DNA of 59,682 nucleotides. Source: Akkermansia muciniphila (lineage in GTDB: Bacteria; Verrucomicrobiota; Verrucomicrobiia; Limisphaerales; UBA9464). The stretch covers positions 1 to 59,682 of the forward strand of contig CAMCYJ010000012.1 of NCBI GenBank assembly GCA_945883815.1. Direction: 5' to 3'. The translations under genes were made by a program, and so were the position numbers. Positions 1 through 9,246 of the stretch are shown here, one piece after another (the first letter of the stretch is position 1; the number at the start of each line of letters is the position of its first letter). A model generated the notes under the pieces. The model saw only the letters and a list, made by a program, of their open reading frames with translations. It had not been told where the DNA came from and made no database searches.

Positions 1-2
1 AG

Positions 3-1313
3 TTGATCCGGCAGTGGGAAACCCCGGCGACCGCTCCCACCGCCCTGGTCAGCACCAATGCACCGGCGCCGTTGGTTCCGCAAAAAGCCGTCCGACCGAC
101 CGCCCCGGTGGCCCCCGGCTCGCGGACCAATGCCGTGGCGGTGACCGAAGCACCGCGACCCTCCGCGACGCCGACGGCTCCAACGACCGCTCTCACGAGC
201 CCGGCGCGCACGACAGAGCCCCCGGCCGCCAAACCGGTCGCCCCGCCGCCTCCGCCTAAGGTCGTCAACGTCACCCCGCCGCCCCCGCTTCAGGTCGTCA
301 ACGTGCAGGAAGATCCGCCTCTGCGCCCGGCCCAAGACCAGCCCGTGGCCAAACCCGCCGCCCAACCGGTGGCCGCCGTTCCCGCAGTGGTCGCAGCGCC
401 TGCGCCCCAGAAACCCAACGAGCCTGCAACTCCCACGGCCGCTTCTCCGAGCGCCGCCGAGGGCAAGACGGATTCGACGGAGACCGACGATTCCAACAAA
501 TCGGCCAAGCGCTCGCTGTGGCAACGTGTAACCCCCGGCAAATGGGCCAACCCGGTGCAGTGGTTTCGCAAGTCTTCGGAAACCAACACCGCCGCGGCCT
601 CCGATGCCCGGCCGCCGGGAAACCCCGCCGAGATCGCCGCCAAGGCGCCGTCCAAACCGAGCTCTGCGCCGCAGAAAAAACCCACGCCTCTGTCACCGAC
701 CGCCGCCGTGGGCCCAGCGACTGCGCCGGCAACCGCCGCAACGACTCCCTCGCGACCGGTGCCCCGAACGGAAATTGCCTCGCCCCGGCGCCCCGCCCCG
801 CCCCGCTACATCCGACGCGCAGTGGGTCTGCTGCCTGCGGGCAATCGCGCCGCGGCCGAACCGCACTTCCAGCAAGGCATCGGCGCCCATCAACGCCGGG
901 ATTTGGTCACCGCAGCGGCCCAGTATCGCCGAGCCACCGAGGTCGATCCGTCCTTCCACGAGGCCTATCACAACCTCGCCCTCGTCGCATTGGATCAAGG
1001 GGATTTGAATCTCGCTCTTGTGGCCTGTGAACAAGCCTTGCTCCTCCGCCCCTCCGACTCCGAATCGCGCCGCAATTTCGCCGTGGCACTGAAGCAGGCC
1101 GGCCATCCCCAGGACGCCGTCGAACAAATCGAACTATTCCTCGCCGCCAAGCCCACCGAGACGGCGCTCCATCTGGCCGCCGCAGGCTTGTACGCCGGAG
1201 AACTGGACGATCCGGCCAAGGCCCGGGGCCACTACGAATCGGTGCTGGCTCTCGAACCCAGCCATCCCCAGGCAGCAGCCATCCGTGGTTGGTTGGCCTC
1301 GCATCCGAAATAG
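3..1313 (+). CDS. Pro/Ala-rich TPR protein, 5' end missing
   Basis: The frame is already open at the window edge (the first codon here is a TTG), so the N-terminus lies outside. About 270 residues of low-complexity Pro/Ala/Thr-rich sequence come first, with a short cluster of basic and aromatic residues (SLWQRVTPGKW) near residue 170. Tetratricopeptide repeats then run from about residue 280 to 425 (for example HFQQGIGAHQRRDLVTAAAQ and YHNLALVALDQGDLNLAL). TPR arrays mediate protein-protein contacts; the disordered half suggests a periplasmic or envelope-spanning linker, but no partner can be named. The zinc-ribbon gene follows 36 bp downstream on the same strand. TPR assignment is firm; function is unknown. 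Confidence 0.85.
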   Translation: MIRQWETPATAPTALVSTNAPAPLVPQKAVRPTAPVAPGSRTNAVAVTEAPRPSATPTAPTTALTSPARTTEPPAAKPVAPPPPPKVVNVTPPPPLQVVNVQEDPPLRPAQDQPVAKPAAQPVAAVPAVVAAPAPQKPNEPATPTAASPSAAEGKTDSTETDDSNKSAKRSLWQRVTPGKWANPVQWFRKSSETNTAAASDARPPGNPAEIAAKAPSKPSSAPQKKPTPLSPTAAVGPATAPATAATTPSRPVPRTEIASPRRPAPPRYIRRAVGLLPAGNRAAAEPHFQQGIGAHQRRDLVTAAAQYRRATEVDPSFHEAYHNLALVALDQGDLNLALVACEQALLLRPSDSESRRNFAVALKQAGHPQDAVEQIELFLAAKPTETALHLAAAGLYAGELDDPAKARGHYESVLALEPSHPQAAAIRGWLASHPK

Positions 1314-1349
1314 ACCTTCACAACCGGAGCCCCTGACCAACGACTCCCA

Positions 1350-2513
1350 GTGACTCCCGATTCCATCCCGCCACAGATACCGGTGCCTCCAGGCCTCCCG
1401 GCCTCCGAACATCAGGCACAGGGCAAGTTCCACTGCCCGGCCTGCGGCGGGGAAACCACATGGGATCCGTCCACCAAGACCCTCGTCTGCGCCTACTGCG
1501 CCACCCCTGCCAGCGAACACCCCGAGGCGCTGGTCCGCAATGACACCATCCGCGAGCACGATCTGGCCGAGGCGCTGGAACAACTGCCCGACTCCGCGCG
1601 CGGTTGGAGTCCCAAGGCCAGTTCCGTCCGCTGCCAAAGCTGCAACGCCATCTCGGTCTTCGAGGCTGAGCACGCCGGCAAGCGATGCGACTTCTGTGGT
1701 TCTTCGGCATTGGTGCCCTACCAAGAACTCCAGCAATCCATTCGGCCGGAGAGCCTGCTGCCCTTGCGCATCAGCGAGATGGAGATCCGGGAAAGCATCC
1801 GGAAGTGGTACTCCAAACGCTGGTTCGCCCCATCCAATCTGGGCCAGAAAGCGCTCACCGACACGATCCACGGTGTTTACCTGCCCTACTGGACCTTCGA
1901 CGCGCACGCCGCCGCCCATTGGACGGCCCTCAGCGGCTACTACTACTACACGACCGAGTCCTACACCGACTCCAACGGCCGCACCCAAACCCGACAAGTC
2001 CGTCACACGCGCTGGGTCCCGAGCTCCGGCTCTTTGGCACACTTTTTCGATGATGAACTGGTGCCCGGATCGAAGGGCGTGAAGTCCGACCTCCTGCGCA
2101 AAATCGAGCCGTTCCCCACTGCTGAATTGGTGCCCTATCACGATGGGTTCGTCGCTGGCTGGACCGTCGAACGCTACCAGATTGACCTCGTGGGAGCCGC
2201 CACCGCTGCACGCCAAGACATGGCCGACCAAGTCCGCTCGATGTGCGCAGGCCAAGTTCCCGGAGACACCCACATGAACCTTCAGGTGTCGATCCAGTGG
2301 AGCGCCCAGACCTTCAAGCACATCCTCGCCCCCGTGTGGTTGCTGACTTACGACTACGGACGCAAGAGCTACCAGGTGGTGATCAACGGCTACACCGGAA
2401 ACATCGCCGGAGAACGGCCCTACAGCTTCCTCAAGATTTTCTTCGCGGTGCTGGCGGTGGTGGCCTTCATGGCGGCAGTGGCGTGGTACGCGGAGAACCA
2501 GAAATACCGCTAA
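1350..2513 (+). CDS. Zinc-ribbon membrane protein
   Basis: The chosen start is a GTG directly after the TPR gene. Two zinc ribbons are visible: CPACGG...CAYC at about residues 30-55 and CQSC...CDFCGS at about residues 95-120. A Tyr/Trp-rich middle domain follows, and one C-terminal membrane helix (residues ~360-380, FLKIFFAVLAVVAFMAAVAW) ends in a short charged tail. Proteins of this layout are often labelled as helicase or primosomal-like because of the ribbons, but no helicase motifs are present. It is probably a tail-anchored membrane protein with a cytosolic metal-binding head. Its role is unknown. Confidence 0.85.
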   Translation: MTPDSIPPQIPVPPGLPASEHQAQGKFHCPACGGETTWDPSTKTLVCAYCATPASEHPEALVRNDTIREHDLAEALEQLPDSARGWSPKASSVRCQSCNAISVFEAEHAGKRCDFCGSSALVPYQELQQSIRPESLLPLRISEMEIRESIRKWYSKRWFAPSNLGQKALTDTIHGVYLPYWTFDAHAAAHWTALSGYYYYTTESYTDSNGRTQTRQVRHTRWVPSSGSLAHFFDDELVPGSKGVKSDLLRKIEPFPTAELVPYHDGFVAGWTVERYQIDLVGAATAARQDMADQVRSMCAGQVPGDTHMNLQVSIQWSAQTFKHILAPVWLLTYDYGRKSYQVVINGYTGNIAGERPYSFLKIFFAVLAVVAFMAAVAWYAENQKYR

Positions 2514-2533
2514 AAGATCCCGGTCGATCGAGT

Positions 2534-4027
2534 TCAACGCCGAGGCATCACGCCGGAGAGCAGCGCGCCCGCCAAGGTGAACGCAGTCCATGCCGAGGCG
2601 GGGATGTAGAGCCCGAACTCGGCCAATCCATGGGTGAACCATCCGAGCAGGCCCATGAACACCGCCACCTCCAGGCGCCGACGGTCGGCCTCGGGCCACG
2701 ACTTCCATCCGCTCGCGTTGGGGTTCAGCGCATCAGCGGGGGATTCCTTCGAGAGCGGTGACCCCAGAGTTTGCGACGCGGTGATTCGCCGACCCAAGGT
2801 CCAAAGGAGGCCGCCGATCCAGGCCGTGTAGAGGGCGAAACCGGGCAACCCGGAGTCGCTGGCTTGCTCCAGGAAATCATTATGAACCAGCCGGGCCATT
2901 TCCGACTCCGGAGCCTTCAGGCGGGCGTAAGGCCGCTGGAATGTTCCGGGTCCACTGCCCCATAGCGGGTGCTCGCGGGTGTTTTGGACAGCGGCCTTCC
3001 AGTAATCGGCCCGAGCCACGGCGCTGGTCGCCCCCTTGGCGAAGTAGCCCGCAAAGCGAAGACCAAAAAGCCCCAACCCGCCGGCCAACAGCAACGCCAC
3101 CAAAGCTGCCTTGTGTCTAACTGAACCGGGCCGCAGCAGGAGCGCCACCGCGCCGACTCCGATGGCCACCAACCAACCGGCCTTGGAACCTGTCCAGTAC
3201 AGGGCCAGGAGTCCCAAGATACCGAAGCTTCCCACCACCAACCGTCGGACCGAAGCCTTGAGGGTGGCGCTGACCGTGGCCAGCACCGCCAAGGATGCCG
3301 GCAAGAGCAACAAGATGAGTCCGGCCAGCGCATTGGGATAAACCATCGTTCCGTTCACGCGGGCCCGCCGCATCTTGTCGAGGATGGCCGGGTTGGCGAT
3401 GTCCACGCCGTTGGTCTGGATGATCAAGAGATTGGCCTTCATCTCCGCCAGCGAGGCCGCGGTGAAGTTGGTCCAACCCGTCGACTGCCCTTCAAGCAGC
3501 ACCTGATAGTCTTGGCGCAATTCGAAGAGATGCTGTTGAGCGGCCTTGTTGAGGCAGAGTCCGAAACCAGCGATGATGCCCACCCACAGCCAACCACTGC
3601 GCAGCGCCGGACCTAGCACGAGGAATCCCAGGCCATAGCAGGCCAGACAACCGGCCAATTGCGGGAGCGTCAACCCGGTGAGCACCGGATCGACAGAACG
3701 GCCCGCCGCCAACGATTGCCAAGCCATCCAGATGGCGGGCAAGAGGAGCAGGAGGGCTGGAAAGTGACGCCCCCGAAGCGACGCCATCGGCTTGGAAGTC
3801 ATCACTCCGACTACGGCCAGCACCATCAGGAACGGCGACGCCAAACGCGACGGCCACGGCTGCTGGAGCCACTCGGCCGCATCCCGGGGCATGGGAATCT
3901 GGCCGTCGAGGATCACCGGGTTGCCCCACTTCAGGATGCACAACCCCAAGAACGCACCGAAAACCAAGGCAAAGAAACGCAGTGCTTCCGGACTGGAAGA
4001 ACGGGTGGGAGATGCGGAGCCACTCAC
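2534..4027 (-). CDS. O-antigen ligase / Wzy-type membrane polymerase
   Basis: This is a polytopic protein of 497 residues with about 10-12 hydrophobic helices. A large periplasmic loop holds the Wzy_C/O-antigen-ligase signature: ADYWKAAVQNTREHPLWGSGPGTF, broken here to ADYWKAAVQN and HPLWGSGPGTF, followed by HNDFLEQASDSGLPGF. These enzymes join or polymerise undecaprenyl-linked glycans at the periplasmic face. A longer frame reaches 4108, but the GTG at 4027 overlaps the TGA of the upstream holB gene as GTGA, the coupling pattern seen elsewhere in this run, so that start is preferred. It is the last gene of the minus-strand cluster. The exact glycan substrate cannot be told. Confidence 0.85.
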   Translation of the reverse strand: MSGSASPTRSSSPEALRFFALVFGAFLGLCILKWGNPVILDGQIPMPRDAAEWLQQPWPSRLASPFLMVLAVVGVMTSKPMASLRGRHFPALLLLLPAIWMAWQSLAAGRSVDPVLTGLTLPQLAGCLACYGLGFLVLGPALRSGWLWVGIIAGFGLCLNKAAQQHLFELRQDYQVLLEGQSTGWTNFTAASLAEMKANLLIIQTNGVDIANPAILDKMRRARVNGTMVYPNALAGLILLLLPASLAVLATVSATLKASVRRLVVGSFGILGLLALYWTGSKAGWLVAIGVGAVALLLRPGSVRHKAALVALLLAGGLGLFGLRFAGYFAKGATSAVARADYWKAAVQNTREHPLWGSGPGTFQRPYARLKAPESEMARLVHNDFLEQASDSGLPGFALYTAWIGGLLWTLGRRITASQTLGSPLSKESPADALNPNASGWKSWPEADRRRLEVAVFMGLLGWFTHGLAEFGLYIPASAWTAFTLAGALLSGVMPRR

Positions 4028-5049
4028 AAGGTCAACCTCAGCAAACCGACTTCCAGGGCCAAGGCCTCCTGGACATTGGTGTGGAGGAGTCGCTGGGTGC
4101 TCTCCCAACTCTCCAAATTGTTCTGAGCCTGCTCCACCTTAAGGCGAGCAGCCACGGCCTCCGTGGCGGATTCCAGCATGGGGAAGAAGGCCGATTCGCC
4201 CGTCATCCCGCAAACCCGCAGCCACACATCGCGCAACCAAGCCTGGAGGCCTGAGAGGTATTCTCCGCGACGCCGACGGTACTCGGCCTCGATGGCGGCG
4301 GTGAGAGCGTCTTCCCACTGTTCCTTCTGGACCGGTGTGGCATCCGGATACTTGGCCAGCGGCGAACTCGCGGTGAGTTGCTCTTCGATCGCCTCGCGCG
4401 CCGCACCCAGCGATTCGAGCAAGGTGCCCAGCAACTGGTAGCGGGCCAGGACTCCGGTGGAACCCGGAGCGGCCTTGCGGGCGAAGTCAGTCACCCAGCG
4501 ACCCACCTCATCGCCCACACGAAAGGGCCTCACCCCGAAGCTGACCCGCTGGCATCGCGAAAGGATGGTCTCCAGCAACCGACTCGGCTCGGTAGTCAGC
4601 AAAATCAGCACAGAACCCGCCGGCGGCTCTTCGAGGGTCTTGAGGAAGATGTTGGCTGCCGCCGTGTTCATGCGATCGGCCCCCGCAAAGACCACCATCT
4701 TGTGGAAGCCCTGCATGGGTTTGAGGGTGATCGTGCGGACAATTTCGCGCGTCTGGTCGGCGCTGATCTGGCGGGACTTGTTCTCCGGACGCACCCAGGT
4801 GACGTCGGCATGGTTGCGCGCGGCGATGCGCTTGCAGTTGGGGCACTGGCCACACGGGGCCATGGGAGTGCCGCCCGGGGATCGCTCCAGGGGCGCGGAG
4901 CAGTTCAACGTCTGGGCCAACGCCTCCGCCCCGGCTTCCAGCGAATCCAAGTCGTCGCCAATGAAGAGATACCCATGCGCCAAGCGATCCCGCGACAGGC
5001 TTCGGCGCAGGAGTTCCCAGGCTTTGGACGAGGCGAGATCCGGATCCAT
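4024..5049 (-). CDS. holB: DNA polymerase III delta' subunit
   Basis: This clamp-loader subunit has 341 residues. It shows HGYLFIGDDLDSLEAGAEAL near the N-terminus, a zinc-binding group (C...CGQCPNC), and the conserved AAA+ stretch GADRMNTAAANIFLKTLEEP followed by SRCQRVSF. The Walker A loop is degenerate, as is usual for delta'. The frame extends upstream to 5466, but that part is antisense to glnS and reads as low-quality sequence; the ATG at 5049 (MDPDLASS) is the first sensible start, 29 bp after the glnS stop. The C-terminal half is more divergent. It acts in loading the sliding clamp at replication forks. Confidence 0.85.
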   Translation of the reverse strand: MDPDLASSKAWELLRRSLSRDRLAHGYLFIGDDLDSLEAGAEALAQTLNCSAPLERSPGGTPMAPCGQCPNCKRIAARNHADVTWVRPENKSRQISADQTREIVRTITLKPMQGFHKMVVFAGADRMNTAAANIFLKTLEEPPAGSVLILLTTEPSRLLETILSRCQRVSFGVRPFRVGDEVGRWVTDFARKAAPGSTGVLARYQLLGTLLESLGAAREAIEEQLTASSPLAKYPDATPVQKEQWEDALTAAIEAEYRRRRGEYLSGLQAWLRDVWLRVCGMTGESAFFPMLESATEAVAARLKVEQAQNNLESWESTQRLLHTNVQEALALEVGLLRLTL

Positions 5050-5078
5050 GGATTCAGGCAACGGAGTCGATGCGACAG

Positions 5079-6866
5079 CTACTTCTTGGTCATTTCCTTG
5101 GCCCAACTGTCCTTGAGGCCCAGCGTCCGATTGAAGATGAGCGGCACCGAGGCCGGCGCGACACCGGTCGGGGAATACGGCACATCCAGCGTAAAATACC
5201 CGAGTCGCTCGAACTGGAAGCGGTCGGTTTGCCGAGCGTCGGCCAGAGACGCCTCCAGCAGCGCCGTGATGGTGAGAGCGCTCTCGGGATTGAGCACCGA
5301 CTTGAAGTCGCGCCCCTCGGCTTCCGGTGCCTCTTCGGTGAACAACCGGTCGTAGAGGCGCACCTCGGCCCGGAGGGCATGAGCGGCACTCACCCAGTGG
5401 ATGGTTCCCTTGACCTTCTTGGCGGCATTGGCTCCGCCGGTGCGGGTCTCGAGATCGGCCGTGCAACGCAGTTCAACGATCGCACCGGCGGCATCTTTGA
5501 CGACTTCGTCACAGCGGATAATGCAGGCGTACTTGAGCCGAACCTCGCCGCCCGGACGCAGCCGGAAATACTTCGGCGGCGGCACCTCCATGAAGTCGTC
5601 GGAGTCGATCCACAGCTCGCGGGTGAAGGCGATCTTGCGTGTGCCCAACTCCGGATTGGACGGGTTGTTCACCGCATCAAACCAGTGGGTTTCGCCCTCG
5701 GCGATATTGGTCAATACCACCTTGATGGGCCGCAAGACGGCCAGACGGCGCAAAGCCACCAAGTTCAGGTCATCGCGGATGCAGCCCTCGAACACCGACA
5801 CCTCGGTGAGGCCGTTGTACTTGGTCACGCCGATGGCAGCGGCAAAGGCACGCAATGCCTCGGGCCGAACACCCCGACGACGCAGGCCACTCAAGGTCGG
5901 CATGCGCGGATCGTCCCAGCCGGTCACCAGGCCTTCTTCGACGAGCTGCAGCAACTTGCGCTTGCTCATCACCGTGTAGCCGAGGCTCAGGCGGGCGAAC
6001 TCAATCTGGCGGGGCAGCGTGCGCGGGAGGTCGAGCGACTGGAGCACCCAGTCGTAGAACGGCCGGTGGATCTCGAACTCCAGCGTGCAAATGGAATGGG
6101 TGATGCCCTCCAGATAATCGCTGATCGGATGGGCGTAATCGTACATCGGGTACAGGCACCAACGGTCGCCAGTCCGGTGGTGCGTGGCATGGCGAATGCG
6201 GTACAGGGCCGGGTCCCGCAAATGGATGTTCGGCGACGCCATGTCGATGCGCGACCGCAAGGTGCGGGTGCCGTCCGGGAATTCGCCCTTCCGCATGCGC
6301 TCGAACAAATCGAGGTTCTCCTCCACGGAGCGATCGCGCCAGGGGCTGGGCTTGCCGGGCCGCTCGGGCACACCCCGGTACTCGGACATTTGCTCCGGGT
6401 TCAGGTCGCAGACATAAGCCTTGCCCCGGCGGATGAGTTCCACCGCGAAGGCCAGCATTTGCTCAAAATAGTCGGAGGCGAAGAACGGCTCCAGCGGACG
6501 GCCCGAGGCCTCCGAGGGCAGCACCGCCTTGCCGCTGACATCGCCGGGCACCTTGCGGCCCAACCGGTCATCGGCCCAGCCGCGGATCAACCAATCGACG
6601 TCGGCCTGGATGGACTCCACATACTCGACCTCTTCCTTGGTGGGATTGGTGTCGTCCATCCGCAGGTTGCAACGCCCGTGCGTCTCCCGCGCGATGCCGA
6701 AGTTGAGGCAAATCGACTTCGCGTGGCCGATGTGCAGGTAGCCATTGGGCTCCGGCGGAAAGCGGGTGACGCTGAGCGGGTGCTTCCCGGACTGCAGATC
6801 CTCCGCGACGATATCGCGAATGAAGTCTGCCGGGGCGGGAGGCGTCGTGGGTTCAGATTCCGACAT
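5079..6866 (-). CDS. glnS: Glutaminyl-tRNA synthetase
   Basis: This class I aminoacyl-tRNA synthetase of 595 residues charges tRNA-Gln. The HIGH motif is seen in PEPNGYLHIGHAKS and the KMSKS equivalent is VMSKRKLL. Also present are the family stretches RMDDTNPTKEEVEYV and YPMYDYAHPISDYLEGITHS, and the two-barrel anticodon domain at the C-terminus. The start is taken as the ATG at 6866 (MSESEPTTPP), because residues encoded further upstream to 6950 do not look like the family. Its presence implies direct Gln-tRNA charging rather than dependence only on the GatCAB route. It lies between the efflux adaptor and holB in the minus-strand run. Confidence 0.97.
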   Translation of the reverse strand: MSESEPTTPPAPADFIRDIVAEDLQSGKHPLSVTRFPPEPNGYLHIGHAKSICLNFGIARETHGRCNLRMDDTNPTKEEVEYVESIQADVDWLIRGWADDRLGRKVPGDVSGKAVLPSEASGRPLEPFFASDYFEQMLAFAVELIRRGKAYVCDLNPEQMSEYRGVPERPGKPSPWRDRSVEENLDLFERMRKGEFPDGTRTLRSRIDMASPNIHLRDPALYRIRHATHHRTGDRWCLYPMYDYAHPISDYLEGITHSICTLEFEIHRPFYDWVLQSLDLPRTLPRQIEFARLSLGYTVMSKRKLLQLVEEGLVTGWDDPRMPTLSGLRRRGVRPEALRAFAAAIGVTKYNGLTEVSVFEGCIRDDLNLVALRRLAVLRPIKVVLTNIAEGETHWFDAVNNPSNPELGTRKIAFTRELWIDSDDFMEVPPPKYFRLRPGGEVRLKYACIIRCDEVVKDAAGAIVELRCTADLETRTGGANAAKKVKGTIHWVSAAHALRAEVRLYDRLFTEEAPEAEGRDFKSVLNPESALTITALLEASLADARQTDRFQFERLGYFTLDVPYSPTGVAPASVPLIFNRTLGLKDSWAKEMTKK

Positions 6867-6994
6867 ACGAGTTCGACCCAGAGTCTTACGGCCACCCCCG
6901 GGGATGTCGAGAACCGCAGACAGCCGTCGACCGGCTCTGGGTTGGTCCAACGAGAGGCTCCGGGGACGGTCTCACCACCCGGCGCACCGCACCC

Positions 6995-8032
6995 TCACTT
7001 CGCGGCGTCCAGGAAATCGACGGTGGCGCTGAGCTCGGGGGTGAGGAAGCGGTCGGGCTCCAGGATCTGCACCTTGACCTGCACGGTCCCCTTGGCGCGG
7101 TTGGCCTCGGGTGCAATCTCGGCGACTTGCCCCTGGTAACGCTTGTCGGGATAGGAGACCGGGGAAATGACGCAGCGTTGACCGAGCGAGACGCGGGCCA
7201 GCTTGGATTCGTCGATATCCACCTCGATCTGGAGGTCTTGGAGATTGGCCACGGCCACCAGCGAGGAACTGGGGCCGCGGGTGCCTCCGAAGGTCTGCGG
7301 GGTCACCAGTTCGCCCGGGTCGACGAGCTTCTCCAGCACCGCGCCGGTGACCGGCGAGCGGATGATGCACCACTCGAGCAAGGTCTCGATGCTCTTGCGG
7401 GCACCCAATATTTGGGTCCGCTGGGCTTCGGCGCTGCGCACCGCCAAGCGGGCGTCGTCGAGGGCTTTCTGAGTTTCGATCCGCTCCGACACCAACGGCT
7501 CGGACCGCCGGAGATCGACGTGCGCGCGCTCGATGGCCACCTCGGCCACCGCCAGCGCCCCGTCATTCTCCGCCAACCGGGCGCGGTATTCGGAATCATC
7601 CAAGCGAACCACCACCTGCCCATTGGTGACCGCATCGCCCTTCTTGACCCCGATCCATTGCACAACCCCCATGAAGCGCGGGCTGATCTCAATGCGCTCG
7701 CGGGCGATGATGTAGCCCGAGACTGTCAGCACCGAGCCCGCGACAGAACCCGAAGAGCGCTCCCCACGGGCGCCCTGCCCTGTCGAACTGTTCGTTCCCG
7801 TCGCCGAACGGTCGGCACCGGCCTTCTCCAGCGGGGTTCCGGCTTCCGTGCGGGTGGCCTTGGGGCCGGACTTCATGCCGGAACGCACATCGTCGCTGGC
7901 ACGCGGCACCGCCCACCAGGCAATCACACCGGTGAGGAGCACCACACCACCGATGATGAGCAGGGTCGGAAGCCCTGAGCGTCGCTTCTGGTGGGAGGCG
8001 ATTCGCAGACGTTCGAGACGGTCATCTTTCAT
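6995..8032 (-). CDS. HlyD-type periplasmic adaptor of ABC transporter
   Basis: This membrane-fusion protein has 345 residues. It has one N-terminal membrane helix (residues ~20-42, LPTLLIIGGVVLLTGVIAWW), then a lipoyl half-motif (VVQWIGVKKGDAVTNGQVVV), an alpha-helical hairpin (residues ~150-205), the second lipoyl half (IIRSPVTGAVLEKLVDPGE) and a beta-barrel domain. It should link the MacB/DevC-like permeases upstream to an outer-membrane exit duct, none of which is encoded nearby. The ATG at 8032 overlaps the permease stop as ATGA, which fixes the start and suggests translational coupling. The longer frame to 8254 is rejected. Confidence 0.92.
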   Translation of the reverse strand: MKDDRLERLRIASHQKRRSGLPTLLIIGGVVLLTGVIAWWAVPRASDDVRSGMKSGPKATRTEAGTPLEKAGADRSATGTNSSTGQGARGERSSGSVAGSVLTVSGYIIARERIEISPRFMGVVQWIGVKKGDAVTNGQVVVRLDDSEYRARLAENDGALAVAEVAIERAHVDLRRSEPLVSERIETQKALDDARLAVRSAEAQRTQILGARKSIETLLEWCIIRSPVTGAVLEKLVDPGELVTPQTFGGTRGPSSSLVAVANLQDLQIEVDIDESKLARVSLGQRCVISPVSYPDKRYQGQVAEIAPEANRAKGTVQVKVQILEPDRFLTPELSATVDFLDAAK

Positions 8033-9213
8033 AGCGATTTGAGGGCGGAAATCACCGGCAGCCGCGCAGCGCGCAAGGCCGGAAGGAAACTCCCAATGAG
8101 TCCAATCACCAGCGAGAAGACCAGGCCCAGGGCCATCAAGTCGGGCGTCACCCGGAACTGGTACACCGTTTCGGCGAAGGATTGAAAATCCATCGTCCCG
8201 AAGGTCACACCCCGAGCGACCACATAGGCGTAAATTCCCAGCGAAAGAGCACAACCCACCATCCCTCCCAGACCCGAGAGCAGCACGCCCTCGATGAGGA
8301 ACGAGACCACGATGGCCGCCCGCGAATAGCCCAGCACCCGCAGCGTGCCAATCTCCCGGGTCCGCGAAGCGACGTTGGCGTACATGGTGTTCATGGCAGC
8401 GAAGACCGCTCCCACCGACATCGCCGTGCCCAGGAGCCCCGCCAAAATATTGAAGGGCACCGCAGTGGCCGTCTGCTTGGAATAATACTCAGTCTCCGGC
8501 TCAGCGCGCAGGCCCAACCGCTTGTCTTGGGCGATCCGGTTGGTGAGCGAGCGCATCGCCGCATCATCCCGCGGGCGCAGCAGGATGCTCGAGTACATCT
8601 CGGAGCGGTCGAAGATGGCCCGGGCTTCATCGGCATCCATCCAAGCCTCGGAGTCGAAGGCGCTGCCTCCGGCTTCGAAGAGCCCGACCACGCGGAGCCG
8701 GTCTGGGCCGGCTCGGATGATTCCGCCCACCTCGAAGCCTTCAAAGCGACCGGCCAGTTTCTTCGACACCGTCACTTCGCGCTGGCCCGGTTGAAACCAA
8801 CGCCCTTCGACCAAGGTGACTTTGGGCCGCAGTTCCAATCCGCGCGGGGTGACACCGCGAATGAGCGTGTTGGCCGATCCCGGAGCCGCGCGACGCGGCG
8901 CGTTGATGATCATCACCAACTCCGCCGACACCACCGGCTGCCCCGCGGCGTTGCGGTCGATTTCTTCGAAGAACTGCAACGTCCGGAACTGATCCCGGGT
9001 GACCAGACTGCCGGATTCGGCCTGCGAACCCTTGCGCACCACCAAGATATTGCCCGGTTCGCCCGTGCGGGCACTGCTCGATTCGATGCCCTTGGCCAAG
9101 GCCTTGAGCAAGATGACCACCGACACCACCGCCGCCACGCCAATCACCGTGAACAACGTGGTCCGCCAGCGGATGAGCACGTTGCGGTAGTTGTATTTGA
9201 GCGGGAGCGCCAT
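8029..9213 (-). CDS. ABC transporter permease (FtsX/MacB type), second copy
   Basis: This permease of 394 residues starts MALPLKYNYRNVLIRWRTTLFT. The first membrane helix is followed by a large periplasmic MacB-like domain (residues ~45-260), then three C-terminal helices typical of FtsX domains (LAGLLGTAMSVGAVFAAMNTMYA, VSFLIEGVLLSGLGGMVGCAL, LVFSLVIGLIGSFLPALRAA). It pairs with the permease encoded 33 bp upstream and shares the ATPase. Such complexes move lipids, lipoproteins, drugs or peptides by mechanotransmission rather than classical transport. The substrate is unknown. Confidence 0.92.
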   Translation of the reverse strand: MALPLKYNYRNVLIRWRTTLFTVIGVAAVVSVVILLKALAKGIESSSARTGEPGNILVVRKGSQAESGSLVTRDQFRTLQFFEEIDRNAAGQPVVSAELVMIINAPRRAAPGSANTLIRGVTPRGLELRPKVTLVEGRWFQPGQREVTVSKKLAGRFEGFEVGGIIRAGPDRLRVVGLFEAGGSAFDSEAWMDADEARAIFDRSEMYSSILLRPRDDAAMRSLTNRIAQDKRLGLRAEPETEYYSKQTATAVPFNILAGLLGTAMSVGAVFAAMNTMYANVASRTREIGTLRVLGYSRAAIVVSFLIEGVLLSGLGGMVGCALSLGIYAYVVARGVTFGTMDFQSFAETVYQFRVTPDLMALGLVFSLVIGLIGSFLPALRAARLPVISALKSL

Positions 9214-9246
9214 GGAGTGCGTGCGTGTGCAGGGTTCGGGTCCGGC

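Noticed and set aside
5050-5466. Upstream extension of the holB frame
   Set aside because: The added 139 residues are antisense-like sequence within glnS; the ATG at 5049 gives a normal delta' N-terminus.
5070-7139. Long plus-strand open frame of 689 codons opposite glnS
   Set aside because: It mirrors glnS codons; no motifs, and the minus strand carries unmistakable synthetase signatures.
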